From: Fibrobacterota bacterium | Lineage (GTDB): Bacteria; Fibrobacterota; Chitinivibrionia; Chitinivibrionales; FEN-1185 | Direction of reading: 5' to 3' | Assembly: GCA_003165595.1 (NCBI GenBank) | Contig: PLWQ01000023.1 | Coordinates: 1 to 37,000 of the forward strand | Length of the DNA: 37,000 bases | In this document: piece after piece, positions 1 to 5,752 of the stretch | How positions within the stretch are numbered: the first letter of the stretch is position 1 | Layout: each line of letters starts with the position of its first letter | Notes under the pieces: model-generated | What the model saw: only the letters and a program-made list of their open reading frames with translations | What the model was told of the DNA's origin: nothing | Database searches by the model: none | Position numbers and translations under genes: made by a program

Positions 1-16
1 GGACCTTTATCTATAT

Positions 17-24
17 GTTATGCC
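17..24 (-). other. attC site of third cassette, R''-type box only (cut by window edge)
   Basis: On the minus strand this reads GGCATAAC, the R''-type core box that begins an integron attC. It directly follows an AAATGCAAAAGG stretch, just as the attC of the cassette next to attI follows AAATGCAAAAGAG. The rest of the site lies left of the window, so the folded attC cannot be checked. The array therefore continues beyond the window. Confidence 0.5.
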
Positions 25-359
25 TTCCTTTTGCATTTTCCCTTGAATTTTCCCTTCAATAATTCCGTCTGGTGAGAACCGATTCCCTTGCATCCCCCGG
101 ATTAAACCGCCATTTGTTCCCAATTCATTGCATTTCGTCTTTATTACTTCGGTCTGAGTTGAACCGATTCGGCCCGTTCCAAGCTTTCACCGGAATGAAG
201 CCCCGAAATGCCGTCTTGGCTTTCCCGAATTAATAACATTTCCTTTTTCTTCATTCAGTCTCGTGAGAACCGATTCCTATGATTCCAGTTTCGTCCGGAA
301 AATCCTTTTCCGTATAAATTGGTCTTATCTTTTTCCGATTTATTGCCTTTCATTTCCAG
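25..359 (-). other. Integron cassette without an intact gene, carrying a three-copy degenerate repeat
   Basis: This cassette body lies between two attC-type boxes and shows no convincing ORF on either strand. It contains three copies of GAACCGATTC (76-85, 161-170, 267-276), each next to a variant of CAGACCGAA on the minus strand. Read on the minus strand, two copies translate as an I-G-S-x-Q-T-E-[LV]-[LI]-K motif; the last runs to a stop codon inside the attC core box. The copy at 267-276 is followed at once by a stop. It may be a decayed gene for a repeat peptide, or a non-coding cassette. Confidence 0.5.
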
Positions 360-435
360 GCATAACGTGCGGGTAACCCGCCGCCACGGGAAACGCGACC
401 AAAGGGAGCGGCGGCGATCCAGAACTGGTTGTCGG
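360..435 (-). other. attC recombination site of the second cassette (degenerate)
   Basis: On the minus strand the site ends with GTTATGC (366-360), a good R' box. It starts with CGACAAC (434-428) as a weaker R'' box. Between them an internal GCCGCC/GGCGGC pairing can fold into a stem. Length (about 76 bp) and architecture suit an attC, but the outer arms pair less well than at 2476-2615. Confidence 0.5.
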
Positions 436-517
436 CTTTGAATCAGCTTTCAATTAGTTTCGAAGGCAGGATATCGCTCAAATGACAGAAGAGAAAAGAC
501 CGTTTACACAGAAAAAA

Positions 518-1198
518 TTACAGAGCCTTAATTGGTGCCACTTCAGTTACACTAGGTCGATTGTGTTGTTCTCTTCTCCATTGACTTAGCATTTGTATGC
601 CCTCGCATTGATACCCAAGCCATTCAATGAATTCATTATTTATTGAATCCACCATAAACTCCAACATTTCTTCCCAAATGCCGTAACCCACTCTTAAGTC
701 ATTTCGTTTTTTGTCAAACAATTTGATGCATTCTAAGCAGTTCCGTACCTTTTCCCTAGGAACAATATAAAGCAGCGCCCTATTATCATATTCCTCCACA
801 GCCTCAAGAAATTCATAATATTTCATTTCCTTTGGGTTTTTCCAAGTGCTGTCTGGAATAAAAACGCCACACTTTGCCTCGATAAGGATAAGATTTGTTT
901 TATCTTTTTCATTTATAACCATAAAGTCTGGACGTAATCCCCAATAGGTCTTTTGATAAAGTTCTTTTTTTATTCCCCATTTATCAAATTCTGTCTTCAA
1001 TAATGGTTGGTCGGGTTTAAGTTCAGCCTCGGATATGTTTGGAAAAAAGCCCGACAACTTTGTTGTCTTATCATCAATATGAAACCTCAGGTTTCCTAAA
1101 TGATCTTTGTTTGCTTTTATTGATTTCGACAAAGCTGAACACATTAGCCATTCGGGAAATAGCCCTGTAAAATTGCTTGTATTGCGCTCTCTTGGCAT
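518..1198 (-). CDS. Cassette-encoded PD-(D/E)XK nuclease-like protein
   Basis: This 226-residue protein has no signal peptide or membrane segment. Residues 89-110 hold a PD-(D/E)XK core: R89-P-D91 on one strand, then I-L-I-E107-A-K109 after a short hydrophobic stretch. This is the D-x(n)-E-x-K metal-binding arrangement of restriction-like endonucleases and some Holliday-junction or tRNA enzymes. No specific subfamily is recognised. A strong GGAGG lies just upstream of the ATG. The gene is last in a ~2.1 kb integron cassette, read away from IntI, 56 bp after the stop of the secreted-protein gene; no clear attC separates the two. It is AT-richer than the downstream chromosome, as usual for cassettes. 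A defence or DNA-processing role is inference; the fold call rests on the motif only. Confidence 0.7.
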   Translation of the reverse strand: MPRERNTSNFTGLFPEWLMCSALSKSIKANKDHLGNLRFHIDDKTTKLSGFFPNISEAELKPDQPLLKTEFDKWGIKKELYQKTYWGLRPDFMVINEKDKTNLILIEAKCGVFIPDSTWKNPKEMKYYEFLEAVEEYDNRALLYIVPREKVRNCLECIKLFDKKRNDLRVGYGIWEEMLEFMVDSINNEFIEWLGYQCEGIQMLSQWRREQHNRPSVTEVAPIKAL

Positions 1199-1254
1199 AT
1201 TGCTTTCCTCCTTTTGTTGTGTTGACCATCTATAACAATTACATTTCTAGCAAC

Positions 1255-2235
1255 CTAGCGAGAAAAAACTTTTATAATTCCAATCTTATCAAGCAAATAA
1301 CTTTTATTAATTTGTCGTCCCATAACGTCATAGCATTGATGACTGACTAGCAAAGGTAACTTTAAAATTCTTTGAGTTAGCTTATATTTTATACCAGATT
1401 TACTAGCTACAGTTATTTTAATTGTAATACTTCTAAATGTCGCACCTGACCCAGTAGATGCATTCAAAAATTCAGATCCTGCTAACATTGGAGAGAATGT
1501 CCATAAGCCTGTCTCAGTTGAAGGTAAAGGATTAGAGACTACTATAAGAGGAATTAATTTCCAGTATCGCAGTGCTACTGTATCATTGTCATTGATATAA
1601 GTAGAATCTTGAGTCATAAACCATGATCCAGCAACATCTGTCCAGGTATGAGTTATATCGCTAGATATTACTCCCTGCAGCTTAACCGTTATTTCCTGGT
1701 CGGTGTTGATGTTGATCCCAGTAACAGGCTGCCCAGTGGCCATATTGACAAATCTGAGCTGATTGATGTATGATGCGCTGTCTATATAAGAAGGAGCCAT
1801 CTTAACTATATTAAATTTTCTACCTTCCGATGCATAGTCTATGCAGTTTGATGAGATACAATTGTTCAGGTCCAAGTTACTTCCCATGACATCCCATGAA
1901 TAAGAATTACTATCTACAATAAACTTAGATGAATCTGTCCAAGACATTGAGTCATGAGGAGTTAAATAACTAAATTTTATTGTCACTGATGCACTATCAG
2001 TATTTCTAATTGTATCAGTGTATATGCATATTGAACGGGCAGAACCTTGGTATATCTGAAGAATATAATAGCTAACAGAAGAAATCTTATCCCAAGAAAA
2101 TGTAATTGGAATCTGAACTCCAGGATTTAAGCTAACCTCTAGTCCTTGAGCTGGAGTAAGGAGAGTAATCGGATAAGGATCTTGAGCCATCAAGTTCACT
2201 GCCAATAATCCCACAAAAATTAGAGTCTTCTTCAT
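1255..2235 (-). CDS. Cassette-encoded secreted protein with Ig/Fn3-like region and C-terminal sorting-type motif
   Basis: This 326-residue protein begins with a clear signal peptide (MKKTLIFVGLLAVNLMAQ) and a strong GGAGG ribosome binding site. Residues 22-80 (P-I-T-L-L-T-P-x-x-G, then F-S-W-D, then Y-Y-I-L-Q-I) look like one Fn3/Ig-type beta-sandwich. The rest is beta-rich with many S, T, N and D residues. The C-terminus has Y302-D-V-M-G-R, the same 'YD-x-x-GR' element found at the ends of other secreted proteins in this window, as in FlgD-like or type IX secretion tails. It lacks most of the usual downstream strand, so the tail may be shortened. Enzymatic activity is not apparent. It shares a cassette with the downstream nuclease-like gene. 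Confidence 0.7.
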   Translation of the reverse strand: MKKTLIFVGLLAVNLMAQDPYPITLLTPAQGLEVSLNPGVQIPITFSWDKISSVSYYILQIYQGSARSICIYTDTIRNTDSASVTIKFSYLTPHDSMSWTDSSKFIVDSNSYSWDVMGSNLDLNNCISSNCIDYASEGRKFNIVKMAPSYIDSASYINQLRFVNMATGQPVTGININTDQEITVKLQGVISSDITHTWTDVAGSWFMTQDSTYINDNDTVALRYWKLIPLIVVSNPLPSTETGLWTFSPMLAGSEFLNASTGSGATFRSITIKITVASKSGIKYKLTQRILKLPLLVSHQCYDVMGRQINKSYLLDKIGIIKVFSR

Positions 2236-2263
2236 ACCAACCTCCAGTCTAGGGAAATAACCC

Positions 2264-2479
2264 TCATCGAGAGGGTGCTAAAGTGTTTGAGCCGATTTTT
2301 TCTCTGGAGCAAAGATAGTAGGGCTGGGATAGAGTAACCCATGCATCGAGTTTGTCTTCTGAAATTGAATCTTTAGCTTCCATAATAGTCCTGTTTCTGA
2401 TTGTAATTTCTAAAATTGTTTTCCGTCGGCGGTCCTCGCCGGATTCGATTTGATTTAATCTCTTCAATATTTCAGGCAT
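2264..2479 (-). CDS. Small hypothetical protein starting in the attC core box
   Basis: This 71-residue ORF begins at the ATG inside the R' box GTTATGCC of the attC at 2476-2615, so translation would start at the cassette junction. The first ~40 residues are charged and look helical (K-R-L-N-Q-I-E-S-G-E-D-R-R-R-K). The C-terminal part contains an I-G-S motif, recalling the repeat in the neighbouring cassettes. A short CCCTC/GAGGG hairpin (2260-2276) overlaps its stop. No family is recognised. A start within the recombination site means expression depends on upstream sequence, so this could be chance. Confidence 0.35.
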   Translation of the reverse strand: MPEILKRLNQIESGEDRRRKTILEITIRNRTIMEAKDSISEDKLDAWVTLSQPYYLCSREKIGSNTLAPSR

Positions 2480-2615
2480 AACGTGCGGTTAATATGCCCG
2501 ACTAAGACTGCATTTTACCTTTGCAAACCACGAAATCTTGTGTAAAGAACCAACCGCTCGCATACCAAAGCTGTTTGCAAACGCGGAGGGTCATGATTGA
2601 ACCGCTTGTTATAGC
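2476..2615 (-). other. attC recombination site of the first cassette
   Basis: On the minus strand the site opens with GCTATAAC, AA, GCGGTTCA (R'' and L'') and closes with TTAACCGCAC, GTTATGCC (L' and R'). The outer arms pair imperfectly, GCGGTT against AACCGC and ATAAC against GTTAT, as in a folded bottom-strand attC. The ~140-bp length is within the known range. This is the clearest attC in the window and supports the integron assignment independently of IntI. Confidence 0.85.
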
Positions 2616-2803
2616 TCTTTTGCATTTGGTTCTGAATTGATTGATTGCCTTGTCCGAATTGATTTGCATTTGTCTTGAATAATTCGGTCTGATTTTGAAC
2701 CCTTCCCACCGAGTCCCACGAATCTAACGGAAAGTTCCCCGGAAATATTGGATTTCGCCTTGATTAATTCGTAAGTTGTTTGACCCCATCCAACCGAGTC
2801 CAA
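2609..2803 (-). CDS. Possible cassette-encoded repeat peptide (start TTG, stop in attC)
   Basis: This 64-residue ORF uses a TTG start and stops at the TAA inside the attC R'' box, a placement often seen in real cassette genes. It contains two ~28-residue degenerate repeats (S-V-G-W-G-Q-T-T-Y-E-L-I-K-A-K-S-N and the later G-S-K-S-D-R-I-I-Q-D-K-C-K-S). An overlapping frame reads Q-N-Q-T-E-L-F-K-T-N, closer to the motif in the 25-359 cassette, which suggests frameshifts. There is no good ribosome binding site. It is best treated as a decayed or marginal gene. Confidence 0.25.
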   Translation of the reverse strand: MDSVGWGQTTYELIKAKSNISGELSVRFVGLGGKGSKSDRIIQDKCKSIRTRQSINSEPNAKEL

Positions 2804-2885
2804 CGATTTAACCTGAAGATCTTCCCGAATGTGTTTTCTTGTCCGATTGTTTTTGATTTTTCCGATAAATTGTATTTAAATTTAG

Positions 2886-2994
2886 GCTATAACAGATATT
2901 AGATGTTAAATGACATACATAATTATGTCGCTAGACGACATAACGTTAACTATTTTAATCGGTAAAGGGTTCCCTTTTCCACAGGAGGCCGGTT
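2886..2994. promoter_or_regulatory. attI-like region and intI leader
   Basis: The junction with the first cassette is GTTATAGC on the minus strand (2893-2886). Between it and intI are repeats of a TGACATA element: TGACATA at 2911-2917, TATGTCG at 2924-2930 and CGACATAAC at 2936-2944. The last two form a perfect 8-bp hairpin, TTATGTCG/CGACATAA, around a CTAGA loop. Integron attI sites carry such integrase-binding repeats beside the crossover box. A GGAGG lies 7 bases before the intI ATG. No confident cassette promoter could be picked out. Confidence 0.6.
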
Positions 2995-4293
2995 ATGCCC
3001 CGGGAAACAACGAACTTACTCTTGACCGACTTTGCCGCTACCTTGCAAAAACTACGTATTCCTGAAGCAAAAAGCAAGTTCTACGTCCACTGGGTCAAGC
3101 GGTTCGGGCGATTCCTTAATGGCCTTCCGTTTGTACAAGCCTCACCGGAGATGGTGGAAGCCTTTTTGATTGATCTGGCCGCCGATCCGCTCATACAGGA
3201 CTGGCAGGTTGAACAGGCCAAAGAAGCGGTGAGGGTTTTGTATTCCGATCATCTCAAGGTCAACATGCACAACTCGGGATTTCGGGAAAATGAGGGCTTC
3301 AAGGATTCAATTGCGGAGCCGGACAAGGTAGAAAAGCTTCATGGCGGTATGCTCAAGAAGGTTGCGTCCGAAATCAGGGTGCGGCATTATTCCATCCGTA
3401 CCGAAGAATCCTACCTGGCCTGGATAAAGCGCTTTATTTCCTTTAATGATCTCAAGGACCCGCGGGTGCTCGACTCCGGCGATATCAGGAAGTATCTCGA
3501 TTTTCTGGCAAGCGAGCGCAATGTCTCCTCAGCCACGCAGAACCTTGCGCTCAATTCGCTGGTGTTTTTGTACAAACAGGTTCTTAAGAAGGATCCCGGG
3601 GAATTCGGCGATTTTACCAGGGCAAAAGCGAGCACTCGTATTCCCACGGTGCTTTCCAGGGACGAGATCGGCCTTTTGCTCAAGAACATGGATGGCGTGT
3701 ACAAAATCATGGCCGGACTTTTCTGGGGATCCGGGCTGCGCGTGATGGAATGCGTTCGGCTCAGGATACAGGACATAGACTTTGATATGCAGCGGATCAT
3801 CGTTCGAAACGGCAAGGGCGCCAAGGACAGGATCACCATGCTTCCGGCGCGATCCGTGGCGCCGCTCAGGGAGCAAATCGAGGCCTCGAGGAAGATATTC
3901 AAGGCCGATGCGGCGCAAAAAGTGGCCGGCGTATACCTCTGGCCTTCAATTGAGCGGAAGTTCCCGAACGCGGCAAGAGAGTGGATCTGGCAGTATGTCT
4001 TTCCCTCGGAAAAGCTCTCGGTTGACCCGCGCACCCGGCTTGTGCGGCGTCACCACCTTGACCCGAACGTGCTCCAGCGACGAATCAAACAGGCCTCGCT
4101 GGACGCGGGCATCGCCAAACGCGTGAGCTGCCACACCCTTCGCCATTCCTTCGCGACGCACCTGCTGCAAGCCGGCGCCGACATCCGCACGGTGCAGGAG
4201 CTGCTCGGCCACTCCGATGTGTCAACTACCATGATCTACACGCACGTCCTCAACCGCCCCGGCGTGCCGGTTGCCAGCCCCGCGGATGCCTGA
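2995..4293 (+). CDS. intI: Integron integrase IntI (tyrosine recombinase) with extra N-terminal domain
   Basis: IntI catalyses attI x attC recombination to insert and shuffle cassettes. The catalytic set is complete: R249 (S-G-L-R), K274 and K277 (G-K-G-A-K-D-R), H380-x-x-R383 (H-T-L-R-H), H406 (G-H-S-D) and the nucleophile Y415 (M-I-Y-T-H). The insert specific to IntI that separates it from XerC/D is present at about 324-345 ([12 protein letters not shown]). A standard core-binding domain spans about 115-205 (R-H-Y-S-I-R-T-E-x-S-Y). Residues 1-95 look like a second SAM-like domain, making the protein 432 residues against about 320-340 for classical IntI. Its divergent orientation from the cassettes is canonical. 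The ATG sits in a GTTATGCC sequence identical to an attC R' box. Confidence 0.93.
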   Translation: MPRETTNLLLTDFAATLQKLRIPEAKSKFYVHWVKRFGRFLNGLPFVQASPEMVEAFLIDLAADPLIQDWQVEQAKEAVRVLYSDHLKVNMHNSGFRENEGFKDSIAEPDKVEKLHGGMLKKVASEIRVRHYSIRTEESYLAWIKRFISFNDLKDPRVLDSGDIRKYLDFLASERNVSSATQNLALNSLVFLYKQVLKKDPGEFGDFTRAKASTRIPTVLSRDEIGLLLKNMDGVYKIMAGLFWGSGLRVMECVRLRIQDIDFDMQRIIVRNGKGAKDRITMLPARSVAPLREQIEASRKIFKADAAQKVAGVYLWPSIERKFPNAAREWIWQYVFPSEKLSVDPRTRLVRRHHLDPNVLQRRIKQASLDAGIAKRVSCHTLRHSFATHLLQAGADIRTVQELLGHSDVSTTMIYTHVLNRPGVPVASPADA

Positions 4294-4318
4294 GCAAAAA
4301 GGGCAACGATCATATTCC

Positions 4319-4341
4319 CCCCTCTCCCTGTGGGAGAGGGG
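4319..4341 (+). repeat. Dispersed GC-rich palindrome after intI, possible terminator
   Basis: CCCCTCTCCC and GGGAGAGGGG form a perfect 10-bp stem around a TGT loop, followed by a G-rich GCCGGGGGTGAGG tail. A close relative occurs at 32216-32273, so this is a member of a dispersed palindromic family. It lies 26 bp after the intI stop and could slow or end transcription, but there is no T tract. Confidence 0.6.
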
Positions 4342-4392
4342 CCGGGGGTGAGGTCCGGGGGTGTGCTCAAGAAGGGCCGGGGCCTACGCCGG

Positions 4393-4440
4393 TCCGTAGC
4401 GCTCCCTCAGGGAGATGAAGGGGACGCAATGAGCTTGGCC
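4393..4440. repeat. 48-bp direct repeat, left copy
   Basis: A 48-bp sequence beginning TCCGTAGCGCTCCCTCAG recurs at 5588-5635 in the same orientation with two mismatches. It contains the small palindrome CTCCCTCAGGGAG. The two copies bracket the duplicated HNH-like gene. Confidence 0.85.
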
Positions 4441-4468
4441 AATTCGGGCAGGGAATGTTTCTCGACTC

Positions 4469-5380
4469 TTACCGCAATATTTTCCCCCTCTCTGTGTCCT
4501 GTTTTCCCGCCACTGTCCCGCACAATCCCAGAAAATCCTCCCGATTCAAATGGCTCTTGCACATGTTGATCAGCCACGAGCATATTTCGAAATCGAGCTT
4601 GTCCGGGTCGGTGTGGTCAGCGGTGGGGAGCAGAAGGTATTCCTTCTTCATCGCGGGGTCATGAGACTTTGTGTCGTCCCAGGTGCCTATGAGGTCCCAC
4701 CTGAGGGCGTCGCCCGTGTACGGATCGCACAGCCCGGTTTCCAGGATCGCGGCCTGGAGTTTCGCCTTGTACATGCCCTGGCTCGCCTGCGCTACAAACG
4801 GGCGTTTTTCCTGCTTGTCTATTTCCCACAGCCGACCCGCCTTCTTGAGCAGCCAATGGGAATAGAACTTGTGCGTCACGATGCCCTGCAGAAACGGCGG
4901 CACCTCGTACTTGATGGGCCCGCCGCCGCAGGATCTTTCGGCCCCGGGCTTTTCCGAACGATGCGCCGTGATCTTCCGGCACAGGGCAACGAATTCCACG
5001 GCCGAGAGTTGGTTCTTGCAGGAGTTGACAAGAAGGGAACATATTTCAAACTCGAAGAGCGCCGGGTCGGTGTGGTCAACGGAGGGAAGCAGGTAGAATT
5101 CCCGGAAGTACTCCTGGCCGATGTCGTGCGCGCGCTTGTCGTCCCAGGTGCCTATAAGCTCCCACGACAGCGCCACACCCGTAAAGGGATCGCGCTCGCC
5201 GCCCGCAAGCACCGCCTCGTGGATCGCTTCCCGGTACAGGGTCCAGGTGCCTTTCGCCGCGTACGCCCGCCCCAGCTTCAGGTCACGCAGATGCAGGCTC
5301 TTGGCCTTCACAAGCAGCCAATTCCGGTACACGTCCACCGTGCACCGTCCCTGCAGGAACGCGGGAAGAGAATATTTCAT
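4469..5380 (-). CDS. Protein with two tandem HNH-like domains, unknown function
   Basis: This 303-residue protein consists of two clearly related halves (about 1-145 and 155-292). Each half has Y-x-x-P-x-F-L-Q-G, D-P-[FY]-T-G-x-x-L-x-W-[ED]-L-I-G-T-W-D-D, L-L-P-[ST]-x-D-H-T-D-P, and a helix with N-x-C-K. The D-H pairs (102-103 and 255-256) followed by N119-K122 and N272-K275 resemble the D-H...N...K layout of HNH nucleases, though the final zinc or His ligand is not obvious. Whether it cleaves DNA is unknown. No signal peptide is visible. Its ribosome binding site (GGAGG, 11 bases from the ATG) lies within a partial copy of the dispersed 'CACGGAGGCACAGAG' repeat. Flanking 48-bp direct repeats suggest it may move or be duplicated as a unit. 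Confidence 0.65.
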   Translation of the reverse strand: MKYSLPAFLQGRCTVDVYRNWLLVKAKSLHLRDLKLGRAYAAKGTWTLYREAIHEAVLAGGERDPFTGVALSWELIGTWDDKRAHDIGQEYFREFYLLPSVDHTDPALFEFEICSLLVNSCKNQLSAVEFVALCRKITAHRSEKPGAERSCGGGPIKYEVPPFLQGIVTHKFYSHWLLKKAGRLWEIDKQEKRPFVAQASQGMYKAKLQAAILETGLCDPYTGDALRWDLIGTWDDTKSHDPAMKKEYLLLPTADHTDPDKLDFEICSWLINMCKSHLNREDFLGLCGTVAGKQDTERGKILR

Positions 5381-5587
5381 GGCGCTCTGTGCCTCCGTGG
5401 TGAATCCCGCAGCGAGCGCATTGCAGGCTGCTCACTGGGGCGTGCATCCGGTTGTAATCGCGGTCCCCAAAGTTCGTAAAAAGCGGCTGTTCCCGGTATT
5501 CGTACGCGGTTGCAGTCGCGGTCGACAAGCTCATGATGAGCGGATTTTCCGCGTTTGGATGCCGGAGGAATACGTCCTGCCGGTCGA

Positions 5588-5635
5588 TCCGTAGCGCTCC
5601 CTCAGGGAGATGGAGGGCACGCAATGAGCTTGGCC
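5588..5635. repeat. 48-bp direct repeat, right copy
   Basis: This matches 4393-4440 at 46 of 48 positions in direct orientation. Together with the left copy it brackets the gene at 4469-5380. Confidence 0.85.
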
Positions 5636-5663
5636 GGGGAACGGCGGGTTTGCATTGCGACTC

Positions 5664-5735
5664 TTTACTGTCAACTGTCAACTTTTAACTTTCAACTCTC
5701 TGTGTCCTCTGTGTCTCTGTGGTGAGTCTTCTCTT
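5664..5735. repeat. Composite dispersed repeat at the 3' end of the GH2-like gene
   Basis: The unit combines TTTACTGTCAACTGTCAAC, a TTTCAACTCTC block and the CTCTGTGTCTCTGTGGTGAG element. The same order occurs at 11416-11524, and the last block alone at 26379-26420. It lies immediately downstream of the minus-strand gene at 5753-8530. No transposase is linked to it. Confidence 0.8.
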
Positions 5736-5752
5736 ATCTTCTCCTTGGTAAA

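Larger units (their letters stand above)
5381..5752. other. Intergenic region with repeats only
   Basis: I see no supportable gene here. The segment holds the partial dispersed repeat at 5383-5408, the right copy of the 48-bp direct repeat (5588-5635), and the composite repeat at 5664-5735. Minus-strand frames translate without stops for a while (S-L-S-T-A-T-A-T-A-Y-E-Y-R) but match nothing known and run into the next gene out of frame. Confidence 0.5.

Noticed and set aside
67-276. CRISPR-like array from the repeated GAACCGATTC
   Set aside because: Repeats are short and degenerate, spacings are unequal (85 and 106 bp), and they lie in an integron cassette without cas genes.
4310-4570. Small ORFs after intI
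   Set aside because: They run through the palindrome and the 48-bp repeat and show no coding character.
4550-5479. Long plus-strand ORF (309 codons) opposite the HNH-like gene
   Set aside because: It is antisense to a gene whose product shows a clear internal duplication; the plus-strand translation has no motif or ribosome binding site.
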